From Plectonema cf. radiosum LEGE 06105 (GTDB lineage: Bacteria; Cyanobacteriota; Cyanobacteriia; Cyanobacteriales; Nostocaceae): a DNA stretch of 64,000 bases. Each line of letters starts with the position of its first letter. Positions within the stretch are counted from its first letter, which is position 1. Position numbers and translations under genes: made by a program. The DNA lies in the NCBI RefSeq assembly GCF_015207665.1, contig NZ_JADEWL010000012.1, forward strand, positions 1-64,000, given 5' to 3'. Below the pieces are notes generated by a model. It was not told the DNA's origin, did not search any database, and saw nothing but the letters and a program-made list of their open reading frames with translations. Positions 25,446 through 34,998 of this stretch are shown in pieces.

Positions 25446-25997
25446 TCATCTACTAAGAATAAAAATTTGTGTCAGAAAAAACTCGCCTTCACTATTAGCA
25501 GCGACACCAACGCCAGTCAGGTTATACTTACCATGAATATTTTTGAGATGTCCCGGACTCTTGATCCAACCCGTTACCGCTTCCGCAACAGGATCATCAT
25601 ATCCAGAATTGAAAGCAACGTTTTCAGCCGCATTGTTATAGCTAATAGAGATACTATCAACTCGCTTGGCAAATCCATTATGACTGAAGGGTACTTGATG
25701 CTTTGCCATATTTTGGCTATGAATCCTCGCTTGCTTAGAAATTTTCTCATCTAGCTTTAGTTTTGGCAATTTTTTAGAAACCCGATACTGATTTATTTGG
25801 TCAAATATTGCCATTTCTAAATCAGTAGTTTTTATATTAGTAGATAGTTTTATCGGACGTGATGGAATTGACAGTGGCTTGTTTACCGTCGGTTCGCTTG
25901 TAGACGTATGACCAGGTACAGGTTTTGTCGTCATTGCGCTACCCAGAACAAGTGTAGTAAAAGCAATACCAAGAATAGTTTTTCCGCTCATGGACAA
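25446..25997 (-). CDS. Secreted CAP (SCP/PR-1) domain protein
   Basis: The 183 residues start with a signal peptide (KTILGIAFTTLVLGSAMT). A linker follows, and from about residue 60 to 180 there is a CAP domain: IFDQINQYRVSKKLPKLKLD, HSQNMAKHQVPFSH, NAAENVAFN, AVTGWIKSPGHLKNI. The conserved His/Glu pair in SHNG and AENV is present. Bacterial CAP proteins are extracellular with mostly unknown function. It is upstream of RNase D. Confidence 0.9.
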   Translation of the reverse strand: MSMSGKTILGIAFTTLVLGSAMTTKPVPGHTSTSEPTVNKPLSIPSRPIKLSTNIKTTDLEMAIFDQINQYRVSKKLPKLKLDEKISKQARIHSQNMAKHQVPFSHNGFAKRVDSISISYNNAAENVAFNSGYDDPVAEAVTGWIKSPGHLKNIHGKYNLTGVGVAANSEGEFFLTQIFILSR

Positions 25998-26601
25998 TTA
26001 CATGGTTTATACGGTCTTGAGACGCTAATTGATAATTATTAGTTTCTTTATATACCCGTATTAGAATAAGTATTTTATTAGTCTCCAGATTTTTGCATAT
26101 CCTCATCTAGCCGTCAAGACTAGCTAATTAAAGGAACTTTTACATTAAGCGATTCCAAATTATCAATGAAGACTTCAAAAAGTTGAAACACAATTTAAGC
26201 AAATATTCGGACTCAGTATCAAAACTATCAATTTGAATAAAAATTAAGTATTGATGACTACAGTATACTTAATTAAGTAATAAATACTACTTTTAGTTAG
26301 AAGCAAAAATTTATTTAATATAATAATTTAATATTAATAACTTCATGAAGTAACGATATATTAAAACTTGCTATGCCAATCGTGAATGATCCGTGAGAAA
26401 TTATATTCTCATTGTTGCTATGAGTGTGGTAACAGCAAGTTATTTAACAGGGCGTTGCTTGTATAGCCCCAGACTAGAAGTCTGGGGGTAAATTGTACTT
26501 TCGTGGATAAGTCGCGATCAAAATAAATTTACTTTCGAGTATTAAATAAATTAAATTAAAAAAATATAGAGAAAAATGTTGTAGCTATAGCTTGCTAATT
26601 A
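25998..26601. other. AT-rich spacer with a small hairpin and a possible truncated start
   Basis: No complete gene. A 32-codon frame from a GTG at 26393 encodes a signal-peptide-like hydrophobic start (YILIVAMSVVTASYLTG) and is cut off by a hairpin with arms CCCCAGACT/AGTCTGGGG at 26467-26486, an interspersed repeat. It may be the start of a lost secreted protein. The rest is AT-rich, with the leader of the gene at 26602. Confidence 0.4.
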
Positions 26602-27360
26602 ATGAATGAATCATTGTCATCCACATCCGCGAGTCTGATTTTAACTGCATTAATTGCCGTTGGATTAGCGTTAACCCATTTATTTTGTGGAAAACTACGC
26701 TTTGCTAAAATTCCTCGTAGTCGCTGGTTGAGCGGTGCAGGTGGGGTATCTGTTGCTTACGTTTTTGTACATATTTTGCCGGAATTAAGCGAACATCAAG
26801 CAGTTTTAAATCAAACACAACAAGAGTTGACATCTTATTTAGAAAATCACGTTTACCTACTAGCATTATTAGGACTAAGCATATTTTACGGGTTAGAAAA
26901 AATGGCGAGTAAATCTCGTGAAAATCAAGAAAAAGCAGGTAAAAGAGACGCAACAACTCAAGGAGTATTTTGGGTACATATTGCTTCTTTTACATTTTAT
27001 AATGCTTTAATTGGCTATTTATTGACGCATCGAGAAGAGCAAAATACCCAAGGTTTATTGTTATATAGTTTAGCAATGGCGCTGCACTTTGTTGTCAACG
27101 ACTTCGGATTGCGAGAAAATCACAAAGGTATTTACGACCATATTGGACGTTGGATATTAGCAGCAGCAATTATTGTAGGATGGGTAATAGGTAGTGCGAC
27201 TCAAATTGGAGAAACAACAATAGCCGTTCTTTTTGCTTTTTTAGCAGGAGGAATTGTTCTTAATGTACTTAAAGAAGAACTTCCCGAAGAACGAGAAAGC
27301 TGTTTTTGGGCTTTTGCATTGGGTGCAGCAATTTATAGCGTGTTACTTTTAGCTTTGTAA
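26602..27360 (+). CDS. Polytopic membrane protein, weakly ZIP-like
   Basis: A 252-residue protein with about seven hydrophobic segments. SGAGGVSVAYVFVHILPEL (about residues 46-63), with a His followed by a Pro-containing helix, and ALHFVVNDFGL (about residue 160) with a His, recall metal-binding helices of ZIP-type transporters, but the classic ZIP motif HxxPEG is not there. Substrate and function are unknown. Single gene. Confidence 0.65.
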   Translation: MNESLSSTSASLILTALIAVGLALTHLFCGKLRFAKIPRSRWLSGAGGVSVAYVFVHILPELSEHQAVLNQTQQELTSYLENHVYLLALLGLSIFYGLEKMASKSRENQEKAGKRDATTQGVFWVHIASFTFYNALIGYLLTHREEQNTQGLLLYSLAMALHFVVNDFGLRENHKGIYDHIGRWILAAAIIVGWVIGSATQIGETTIAVLFAFLAGGIVLNVLKEELPEERESCFWAFALGAAIYSVLLLAL

Positions 27361-27710
27361 TCGAGCTTAATATTTTTTATTATATTTTCTGCAAATTTAT
27401 GCAAAGTTAATTTTGTTGAAATTAAAATACTGGAAAAATTGTCTTCTACTATCTCTAAGGATATTCAACCTTCTTTCTAAAGATAGATTATGAAAACAAT
27501 CATAAATATTGCCTTAGCTAGAAGAGTTTATTATGAAAAAATTATAAATTAAAATTAAATTCAATAAATCAATTCAATAAATGATTTAATAATTTAATTA
27601 ATTGATAATAATTAGTTTATATTTATTTATAAAAATAGATAATTTTCATTTATTACCTATCACCTATTGCCTATTACCAAAAAACTAATGTGAATATTGA
27701 AGAGGTTTTT
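27361..27710. other. AT-rich spacer
   Basis: No gene seen. Very AT-rich, with short repeats such as ATTACCTATCACCTATTGCC near the end, just before the ribosome binding site GAGG of the next gene. Confidence 0.5.
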
Positions 27711-28340
27711 ATGCTTAAAGAACAAAGAAAAATCAAAAACTGGAAAAAACTTTTAAGCGGATTAGCAATTGTAATTCCATTCCTTCCATTAACAGCATTT
27801 GCGATTCCTGCTCGTCCCAATCCGAAGCGTAATCCCTGCCCGAAAATCTATTACGAGGAACCTTACAATAGTAAGTTAATAGTACCAGCAGAATGTACAC
27901 CTAATGCTGCTACTATCCGTTGGAATCAAACCGGACAAGCTGTAGACCAATCAATTAACGTAGTACCAAGAGCTACCAATGTAAGACCGATACAGCCACC
28001 TGCACCGGAAGCTCGTCAGTCTGCTATTGCTACCGTCAAGCCAATGATGGATGGTAAAGTCAGCGTCACATTAAAAAATGACACTAACGCTCGCATATCC
28101 TATCAAGTCATTACTCATACTCAGACTAGAATCTTACCGGCAACAGAAGAAGTAGTTTTACGGGAAATTCCTACTCCTGCGACCATTACTTTAGTACGGG
28201 AAGATGCAGGATGGTTGAAGGTAATGCCAATATCTACTGAAGACGGTATGCTAACAGTTTCTTTGGATGAAGAAACGACATTGGATGATAACCAAGGTGT
28301 TATTAGGATTCAGAAGGATGGACAAGTCTTCTTGAATTAA
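27711..28340 (+). CDS. Secreted hypothetical protein
   Basis: The 209-residue protein starts at the ATG at 27711, which has GAGG six bases upstream; the GTG at 27690 lacks such a site. A basic leader and hydrophobic core (KLLSGLAIVIPFLPLTAFA) form a signal peptide cleaved near residue 36. The mature protein contains NPCPKIYYEEPYNSKLIVPAEC-like and AATIRWNQTGQ patterns, followed by a beta-rich half (KVSVTLKNDTNARISYQVITH). I know similar cyanobacterial secreted proteins of unknown role. Confidence 0.7.
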   Translation: MLKEQRKIKNWKKLLSGLAIVIPFLPLTAFAIPARPNPKRNPCPKIYYEEPYNSKLIVPAECTPNAATIRWNQTGQAVDQSINVVPRATNVRPIQPPAPEARQSAIATVKPMMDGKVSVTLKNDTNARISYQVITHTQTRILPATEEVVLREIPTPATITLVREDAGWLKVMPISTEDGMLTVSLDEETTLDDNQGVIRIQKDGQVFLN

Positions 28341-28447
28341 TTATTAAGAAATAGTGCAATCTATCTAATTTCACAGAGTGAAGAAAAATGAATCGAATTC
28401 GTCAACAAAGAATCAAATTTAATTTAGGTCAAAATAAGGGTAAATTT

Positions 28448-29230
28448 ATGAAAAAATTTGGGAAATTTCAGGGTGCAATCGCTTTGTCTTTAATGGCTCT
28501 AGTACTTCCCGCTTGTGCTAATAACGAAGAAGCAAATATTCCTGGTACGGGTAACGTTACTACTGAGGATGTTGTAGATAATACTGCTGCATTAGCTGGT
28601 AAAACTGTAACTGTAAGAAGCGAACCAGTAGATAAAGTTGGTCCTGCTTCCTTTACTGTTAGCGACCAAAAATTCTTTGGTAGCGAACCTATTTTAGTTA
28701 TAAACGCTTCGGGAGAACCTTTTACTCTACCTGCTGATGATATAGAGGTTCAGGTAACGGGTATAGTTCGCAATTTGGTAGTAGCAGATATCGAACGCGA
28801 GTATGATTTAGACTTAGACACAGAATACTACACAGACTACGAAAATAAACCTGCAATTATCGCTCAGTCTATTGCATTAGCACCCGATCCTGGTGATATT
28901 ACCAAAAATCCTCAGAAATACTATAATCAACGACTTGCAGTAACAGGTGAAGTTGAAGATATTCAAGATGCTAACACCTTTACCCTGGATGAAGAAAAGT
29001 TATTTGGTGCTACAGATTTATTAGTTGTCAACCCTAATCCAAAAGTAGCGATTCAAGATGATCAAGTAGTAGCAGTTACCGGGGTACTTCGTCCCTTTGT
29101 ACTTGCTGATTTTGAACGCGAATATGATTTAGGTTGGGATTTACAACTTAAACAGAGTATAGAAGCTGAATACAGTACTAAACCTGTATTTGTCGCTGAT
29201 AGTGTATATCCTTCTGCAATTTCCGAGTAA
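28448..29230 (+). CDS. Lipoprotein with two related OB-like repeats
   Basis: The 260-residue product starts at the ATG at 28448 and carries a lipoprotein signal: KKFGKFQGAIALSLMALVLPAC, with Cys as the lipid-bearing residue. The mature part has two similar ~90-residue repeats: GKTVTVRSEPVDKVGPASFTV...VTGIVRNLV and QRLAVTGEVEDIQDANTFTL...VTGVLRPFV. Each ends in a Tyr/Asp-rich stretch and a short hydrophobic strand. The repeats look like OB-fold type domains. Function is unknown. A truncated copy of the second repeat follows at 29383. Confidence 0.8.
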   Translation: MKKFGKFQGAIALSLMALVLPACANNEEANIPGTGNVTTEDVVDNTAALAGKTVTVRSEPVDKVGPASFTVSDQKFFGSEPILVINASGEPFTLPADDIEVQVTGIVRNLVVADIEREYDLDLDTEYYTDYENKPAIIAQSIALAPDPGDITKNPQKYYNQRLAVTGEVEDIQDANTFTLDEEKLFGATDLLVVNPNPKVAIQDDQVVAVTGVLRPFVLADFEREYDLGWDLQLKQSIEAEYSTKPVFVADSVYPSAISE

Positions 29231-29303
29231 GTTAAATTTGTTTTTTGAACTCAGGCTGGGATTAGAAATTTTATTATCTTATCTCAGTCTTTTCAATGTT
29301 TTC

Positions 29304-29360
29304 AGGAATGGCCGCAAGTGTCACAATCGGTAATTGGTGGGTGACACACAGGTTCCTTAT
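29304..29360. mobile_element. Degenerate remnant of a small inverted-repeat element
   Basis: The left end AGGAATGGCCGCAAGTGTCAC matches the end of the element at 32234-32356 almost exactly. The right side GTGACAC...TTCCT is a worn inverse copy. The interior is only ~20 bp. It lies directly in front of the truncated lipoprotein paralogue, so its insertion or excision may have removed that gene's 5' part. Confidence 0.55.
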
Positions 29361-29382
29361 TGTTACGTTCATAATTTGAAGA

Positions 29383-29685
29383 TTGGCGCTGACTGGAGAA
29401 ATAGAAAATATTAAAAATCCGAAAATGTTCACCTTGGATGAAGACGATTTGCTTGGTGAAGAAGATTTATTAGTTTTGAATCCGATTCCTGCAATGGCTG
29501 TAAATAATCAACAAACAGTAGCTTTAACAGGTGTTCTGCGCCCATTTATAGTTACAGAATTAGAAAAAGATTATAAATTAACTTGGGATGCACAATTAAA
29601 AGAAGAATTAGAATTAGAGTACAAAGAAAAACCCGTATTGATTGCCGATACTGTTTATCCTTCTAGAGTTTCAATTTTAGATTGA
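29383..29685 (+). pseudogene. 5'-truncated paralogue of the two-repeat lipoprotein
   Basis: The 100-codon frame aligns with the second repeat of the lipoprotein at 28448: ALTGEIENIKNPKMFTLDED...VALTGVLRPFIVTELEKDYKL...KPVLIADTVYPS. It lacks a signal peptide, the first repeat and a proper start: the frame opens within the repeat at a TTG. It is most likely a decayed tandem duplicate. The upstream remnant repeat marks the break. Confidence 0.75.
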
Positions 29686-29733
29686 TGATAAACATGACCT
29701 TTATATTTACTAAATTTATAATGGGTAAAGCTC

Positions 29734-32184
29734 ATGAATCTGCTTAAAAAAGTATCTCTAAATTTGCGGTTAATTAAATTAAAACGGTTCTTTGGTTCGC
29801 TCTTTTATTCCATGCAAAGGGATAAACTAGAACGCAAATTTAAGGATGTCAAACTTTTAAAAGCGACTAAATTACCAACTAATATTATCCGTACCGAAAA
29901 AATAGCAAATGGAGGAATATTTTATTTTCAAGAAGAAGTCGAATTAGAAATTTATTTTATAACTACCAATTTAGTCAGAATTAATTGGAAACCAGGTAAA
30001 CTTCCGGTTCCTTATGCAATATCTCATCATAATTGGGAAAAAGTTGAAGTTGATTTTCAATCAAAAGATGATAACTGGTTAATTTCTACTGATGATTTGC
30101 AAATAATTATCGCTTCCGATGGTAGCCTTAAATTTCAAGATGCTAAGGGAGTTACACTACGTGAAGAACTACCTCCACAGCGCAAAATTAAAGCTAACCT
30201 AACAAACCATGGTTGGGTACATCAAGCAAAACTACGTCCTGATGAATGCATTTACGGTTTAGGAGAAAGAGCTGCACCCTTTAATCTTCGCACTTCACCA
30301 GATAACATTAATCAACCTAAAACTTACCGGATGTGGAACTTTGATGCAGGTGGTATATATACGAATGGTACCGACCCTCTGTATCTTTGTATTCCTCTAT
30401 ACATGGGTTTGCACAGTCATGGTAGCTATTTAATTTTTTACGAAAATACTTTCCCGGCTAATTTTAGTTTCCAAGACTTTGCAGTTGCAGATTTTGAAGA
30501 CGGCGCATTACGCTATTACTTTACCATAGGTTCACCCCCTCAATTAATCCAACGCTACACCCAATTAACCGGACACCCACCGTTACCACCACGGTGGGCT
30601 TTTGGCTATCATCAGTCTCGCTGGGGATATGAAAAGGAAGAAGTATTACGAAAAGTAGCCCAAGGATTTGAACAGTATAATTTACCTGTAAGTGCAATCC
30701 ATCTTGATATTGATTGTATGGATGATTTTCGTGCCTTTACTATCGACCCTGACCGTTTTCCTAGCCTGCGTGAATTTACGCAAGAAATGGCAGAGAAAGA
30801 TATTAAATTAATCACTATTATTAATCCAGGAGTGAAGAGCGATCGCCATAATAAATTATTTGAAGAAGGACGCGCTCAAGGTGTATTTTGCAAGCAACCG
30901 AACGGTCAACTAATTTTAGCACCAGTCTGGGGAGGAATGTGTGCTTTTCCCGATTTTACAGACTCCCAAGCTCGTCATTGGTGGAGTCGTCAGTATGAAT
31001 ATCTGCTCGATTTAGGTATTGCAGGCTTTTGGCACGATATGAACGAACCGGGGGTATTTACCCTTTGGGGTGACTCGACTTTACCTGCTTATTCTACACA
31101 ACATTCAATGGAAGGTAGAGGTGGTGACCACCGAGAAGCACATAACGTTTACGGATTACTTCAAGCACAAGCTGCCTATGAAGCTTTATGTGAATATCAA
31201 CCAGAAAAACGTCCATTTATTGTTTCGCGCTCCGGATGGGCGGGACTGCAACGTTATGCTTGGACATGGACGGGAGATATAGAAACCTCTTGGGCTGGTT
31301 TGCAACAGACTATTCCGACTCTGTTGAATTTGGGACTGTCGGGAATACCTTACAGCGGACCAGATATCGGTGGATTCAAGGGTAATCCGAGTCCAGAACT
31401 TTACGTGCGTTGGTTCCAGATGGCTAGTTTTTTACCATTTTTCCGTACCCATTCGGCAAATAATGCCAAGCCTCGCACCCCTTGGGGTTTTGGTGAATCA
31501 ACTTTAAATATTGTTAGTAAATATTTGAGACTGCGCTATCAACTAATACCGTATTTTTACACCTTAGCGTGGCAAGCAACTCAAACCGGATATCCTCCAA
31601 TTCGTCCTTTATTTTGGGCTGATTTACAAGATACTCGACTTTGGAATATAGAAGATGCCTTTTTATTAGGTGAAGCACTGCTAGTGTATCCAATTATTCA
31701 AGAAGGAAAACGCAATCGCAATATAATTCTACCCAAAGGAAGATGGTATGACTTTTGGAACGATACCTCCTTAGCAGGAGGACAAGAAATCACAATTAAC
31801 GCACCCTTAGAAACAATACCGTTATTAGTTAAAGCAGGCAGTATTTTGCCTTTAGAAGTGGAAAATAAGTTAATTCTCCATATTTATCCACCACTAGAAG
31901 CAAGTAGCGGAGGTGAAATTTATAGTGATGCAGGAGATGGTTACGGTGATTGGCGTTTAGATAAATTCTATCTCAAGTGGGACGAAAAAAACTTGAAATT
32001 AACACATCAACAACAAGGAAATTATCCTTTGACTTATGAAAGAATCCAACTTCATCTCCACGGGTTTGAATTACACAAAGCTATTGTTGATGGTAAGCAG
32101 GTTAATTGTGAAAAAAATTGCTTAGAAATTGAGGAATTTGAAGAAGTATTGTTTGAAGGAGAATTAATTAGTGAATATGAATAA
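29734..32184 (+). CDS. Glycoside hydrolase family 31 alpha-glucosidase
   Basis: An 816-residue cytoplasmic enzyme with the GH31 layout: N-terminal beta-sandwich (about 60-270), catalytic barrel (about 285-640) and C-terminal beta domains. The substrate loop LGERAAPFNLR, PLPPRWAFGYHQSRWGY, and the nucleophile Asp435 in FWHDMNEP are visible, followed by the acid/base Asp515 in WTWTGDIETSW and GPDIGGF. It removes alpha-linked glucose from maltose-like oligosaccharides or other alpha-glucosides. The exact substrate cannot be read. It has an unusual basic ~50-residue N-terminal extension with no signal peptide. ATG at 29734, single gene. Confidence 0.95.
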   Translation: MNLLKKVSLNLRLIKLKRFFGSLFYSMQRDKLERKFKDVKLLKATKLPTNIIRTEKIANGGIFYFQEEVELEIYFITTNLVRINWKPGKLPVPYAISHHNWEKVEVDFQSKDDNWLISTDDLQIIIASDGSLKFQDAKGVTLREELPPQRKIKANLTNHGWVHQAKLRPDECIYGLGERAAPFNLRTSPDNINQPKTYRMWNFDAGGIYTNGTDPLYLCIPLYMGLHSHGSYLIFYENTFPANFSFQDFAVADFEDGALRYYFTIGSPPQLIQRYTQLTGHPPLPPRWAFGYHQSRWGYEKEEVLRKVAQGFEQYNLPVSAIHLDIDCMDDFRAFTIDPDRFPSLREFTQEMAEKDIKLITIINPGVKSDRHNKLFEEGRAQGVFCKQPNGQLILAPVWGGMCAFPDFTDSQARHWWSRQYEYLLDLGIAGFWHDMNEPGVFTLWGDSTLPAYSTQHSMEGRGGDHREAHNVYGLLQAQAAYEALCEYQPEKRPFIVSRSGWAGLQRYAWTWTGDIETSWAGLQQTIPTLLNLGLSGIPYSGPDIGGFKGNPSPELYVRWFQMASFLPFFRTHSANNAKPRTPWGFGESTLNIVSKYLRLRYQLIPYFYTLAWQATQTGYPPIRPLFWADLQDTRLWNIEDAFLLGEALLVYPIIQEGKRNRNIILPKGRWYDFWNDTSLAGGQEITINAPLETIPLLVKAGSILPLEVENKLILHIYPPLEASSGGEIYSDAGDGYGDWRLDKFYLKWDEKNLKLTHQQQGNYPLTYERIQLHLHGFELHKAIVDGKQVNCEKNCLEIEEFEEVLFEGELISEYE

Positions 32185-32233
32185 TCCGCTTTTGCCAAAA
32201 TTTAATTTCTTGCATTGAATTCAATAATCTTTT

Positions 32234-32356
32234 AGGAATAGCCGCAACTGGCACATTTTTCTTGTAGGGTGTGTAGTTTAGAGTTAATTTGAGCGTAGCA
32301 ATAAGGTTTGTAGCGTCACGCACCATCCGAGTTTTGTGACACTTGCGGCTATTCCT
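32234..32356. mobile_element. 123-bp inverted-repeat element (MITE-like)
   Basis: The ends AGGAATAGCCGCAACTGGCAC and GTGACACTTGCGGCTATTCCT are near-perfect 21-bp inverted repeats (three mismatches). The interior has no coding capacity. A shorter, more decayed relative is at 29304-29360. No clear target duplication is seen, so the transposition type is open. Confidence 0.7.
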
Positions 32357-32949
32357 GTCTTTATCCAACTTTATCCAATAAATATAAGATTTATATATAA
32401 AATTTAGGTAACGATAGAGTATAACTAATATTAATAGCTCAAGTAGTTGTTTATCGTTGTTGCAGCTAGGGCAATTACTTGAAAAAGCGGGTTATTAATA
32501 TAAGAAATTATTATAATTTAAGTACAATATTGCTATAAAGATTTATATTTACTTCAAGAAAATTAACAAAAATATTTTTTGATAAACAAAATCGTGATTT
32601 TACATACTTCTACCGATTAAAAAAAACTATCTTATGACATAGCACTGGTCAATATTTTAACCTAACCATAGATAGGTGTATGAATCTGACTTTTTGAGAT
32701 ATCACTTTAATAAAAGTTCTTAATCTATTCAATTTATGTAAAGTTCTTGTTGTCACTAGATTGTAGATGTAGATTGAGAATTAACGAGCAAAACCTCACA
32801 ATGTTTAAGAAGAGACGACGACCTTTCTGTTTCGATATTCTTAATCAAAAAATTACTAAAACATTCTCCTTTAGCGACAGATAAATAAATTAATATTTCA
32901 TAAACTAGATTCACAATTGTCAACCTTTGAAATTAAAGAAAATGGTCAA
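32357..32949. other. AT-rich spacer
   Basis: No gene. The DNA is strongly AT-rich without clear hairpins. The region contains the likely promoter for the small membrane protein at 32950. Nothing else is seen. Confidence 0.5.
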
Positions 32950-33282
32950 ATGGCACCCAGGACAGAAATTATAACTCAACCAAGCACTCGCGAAATATCG
33001 CCAAATATTCCGCCTTCTGGCGAAGTCACGAGCATCCAAACTGGACTAGCAATCATTCCTGTGGCTTTTGTCATCACTTTGGCATTTGTTTTTATTAAGC
33101 AAATTAAATATCGCAAAAATTTATATACCCAAGTTGTTAGTCTCAAACATTTTTATTCTATTCCTTGTCGTAAATGTCAGTTTTTTGATAATAACCAACA
33201 CCTTCCCTGTGCGGTACAACCTGCGCTGGTTTTGAGTGTAGAAGCCGTAAATTGTAGTGATTATGCACCAAAAAGGAGATAA
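32950..33282 (+). CDS. Small single-span membrane protein with C-terminal Cys motif
   Basis: A 110-residue protein from the ATG at 32950 with one membrane segment (about residues 33-50, IIPVAFVITLAFVFI) and a cytosolic tail carrying IPCRKCQFFDNN...LPCAVQPALVL...NCSDYAP. The four Cys with this spacing recur in small cyanobacterial proteins and suggest a zinc or iron-sulfur site. Function is unknown. The TTG at 32917 is a weaker start. Confidence 0.75.
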   Translation: MAPRTEIITQPSTREISPNIPPSGEVTSIQTGLAIIPVAFVITLAFVFIKQIKYRKNLYTQVVSLKHFYSIPCRKCQFFDNNQHLPCAVQPALVLSVEAVNCSDYAPKRR

Positions 33283-33513
33283 TAAATGTAAAACTGCTTC
33301 GAGAAAACTTAAATTCTAAATAGTTGTGTAGTTTTTGGAAAGCTGTTAACTTATACAACTAATAGCAATTTTGAAAAAAATCTGAATTTATAATATTAGG
33401 CATCTCCGAAATTAAGCTTAAACCCATTGTAATGACTGGAAGAAAACTTATTTACCAGAGATATCTATTAATTTTAAATCAGACAACAAATTACTTAACT
33501 TAAGGAGAAAATC

Positions 33514-34083
33514 ATGTATACGAATGAAATGCAACGTGCAGTTGGTACTTTTGCTTCTCGTCCAGAAGCAGAAAGAGCGCTTCATGAATTAAGAGACGCT
33601 GGCTTCAATATGGATAAAATTTCCATAGTTGTCAAAAATGCTGAAGGTCAGGAGCAGGTAAGCGGTACGGATTATGAAAAATCCAACGATGAACAAGTTA
33701 AAGGAGGAGCCAAAGCCGGAGCAACCGCTGGAGGAGTCACGGGGGGAATAATTGGTTTAATACCCAGTTTAGGAGTCTTAGCAATTCCTGGTGTCGGTCC
33801 AGCAGCGGAAATAGGGATAATCCTGGCAAATACTCTGATTGGTGGTGGTATCGGTGCGGCTAGCGGTGGATTACTTGGTGCTTTGATTGGTTGGGGAGTA
33901 CCCGAAGAACGAGCAAATTATTATAACGATCAACTTTCCCAAGGATATTATGTCGTGCTGGTTGAAGGAACCCCAACAGAAATTAACACCGCTGAATCGA
34001 TTCTGAGAAATCAAGGAGTGCGAGATTGGGAAATTTATAACTCACCAATGACTGGAAATGTTCGCAATCGCGCTGGATTGTAA
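33514..34083 (+). CDS. General stress protein 17M-like glycine-zipper protein
   Basis: The 189 residues begin with the YflT/general stress protein 17M-like domain (AVGTFASRPEAERALHELRDAGFNMDKISIVVK). A long Gly/Ala-rich hydrophobic middle with glycine-zipper pattern (about 75-140) follows, then a second ferredoxin-like strand set (YYVVLVEGTPTEINTAESILR). Related proteins respond to general stress in Bacillus. The cell role here is unknown. AAGGAG precedes the ATG closely. It is 84 bp upstream of the rhodopsin gene on the same strand; a related gene lies at 54449. Confidence 0.85.
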   Translation: MYTNEMQRAVGTFASRPEAERALHELRDAGFNMDKISIVVKNAEGQEQVSGTDYEKSNDEQVKGGAKAGATAGGVTGGIIGLIPSLGVLAIPGVGPAAEIGIILANTLIGGGIGAASGGLLGALIGWGVPEERANYYNDQLSQGYYVVLVEGTPTEINTAESILRNQGVRDWEIYNSPMTGNVRNRAGL

Positions 34084-34167
34084 TATTTGGTAATAAATAC
34101 CAGTCTACAGACGCTTCTTATTTATCAGACCATTGTTGTTTTACGTAGAATTATAATGAGGTAGTTT

Positions 34168-34998
34168 GTGGATTCGCAGGATTTGTGGCATTGGCTATAC
34201 ATTGCAGGGATGGCAACGGGAGCGTTCTACTTTATAATACTCGGTAGAAAGCCTCGTGGTGTCCCTAAATATGAGTATTTAGTTGCTGCTTTTATTCCCA
34301 TCTGGTCAGGACTCGCTTATTTATCGATGGTTTTACCAGGTGCGGAGTTAGAACAAGGAAAAATTGAAGTAGCGGGACAGGTGACTCATTTTGCTCGCTA
34401 CATCGACTGGATTGTGACCACACCTTTGCTACTCTTAGCCTTGTCTTGGACAGCAATGCATCGTCATCACAAAAAAGATTGGACGTTAATTGCCTCTTTG
34501 ATGATGACTCAAGTGATTGTAGTTGTTTGTGGTTTGATTGCCGATCTTTCAGTTGTGCCTTGGGTGAGATATTTGTGGTATGTCAACGGTGTCGTCGCCT
34601 TCTTGATTATTTTAGCCGGAATTTGGGGTCCGTTGCGTGCTAAGGCTAGTAGTCAAGACTCAGCGCTGTCCGGTTTTTACAATAAGATAGCTACCTATTT
34701 CACAGTGCTATGGATCTGCTATCCGACTGTATGGATTCTTGGTCCTTCGGGTTTTCGAGTTTTCGATCAATCAGTTGATACATTTCTATTTTGTCTGATT
34801 CCCTTCTTCTCCAAAGTGGGCTTTAGTTTCTTAGATTTGCATGGTTTACGCAATCTAGGTAGTTCTGACACCCAAACTCGTCTGGATCAAAGTGTAGATG
34901 GTGTAATGCGGATGATGGGATTTGCAACTTTTGTCGCACAACCAAGGCGATCGCACTCACGTAGAAAAACACGATATTTACCAGGAGACATCCAATAA
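34168..34998 (+). CDS. asr: Anabaena-type sensory rhodopsin (retinal photoreceptor)
   Basis: A seven-helix microbial rhodopsin of 276 residues. Key residues match Anabaena sensory rhodopsin: the Schiff-base Lys216 in PFFSKVGFSFLD, Pro212 where pumps have Asp, the counterion Asp80 in RYIDWIVTTP, and Asp223 (ASR Asp217). The proton-donor position of helix C is Ala91, so it is not a light-driven proton pump. ASR is a photochromic sensor that uses all-trans and 13-cis retinal and signals through a soluble transducer, which is the next gene here. The loop between helices B and C is five residues longer than in the Anabaena protein as I recall it. The start is a GTG with GAGG seven bases upstream. 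It overlaps the transducer ATG by one base. Confidence 0.97.
   Translation: MDSQDLWHWLYIAGMATGAFYFIILGRKPRGVPKYEYLVAAFIPIWSGLAYLSMVLPGAELEQGKIEVAGQVTHFARYIDWIVTTPLLLLALSWTAMHRHHKKDWTLIASLMMTQVIVVVCGLIADLSVVPWVRYLWYVNGVVAFLIILAGIWGPLRAKASSQDSALSGFYNKIATYFTVLWICYPTVWILGPSGFRVFDQSVDTFLFCLIPFFSKVGFSFLDLHGLRNLGSSDTQTRLDQSVDGVMRMMGFATFVAQPRRSHSRRKTRYLPGDIQ

Noticed and set aside
34168-34998. Light-driven proton pump
   Set aside because: The donor position of helix C is Ala and the helix G Asp is Pro, as in Anabaena sensory rhodopsin, and a transducer gene follows.
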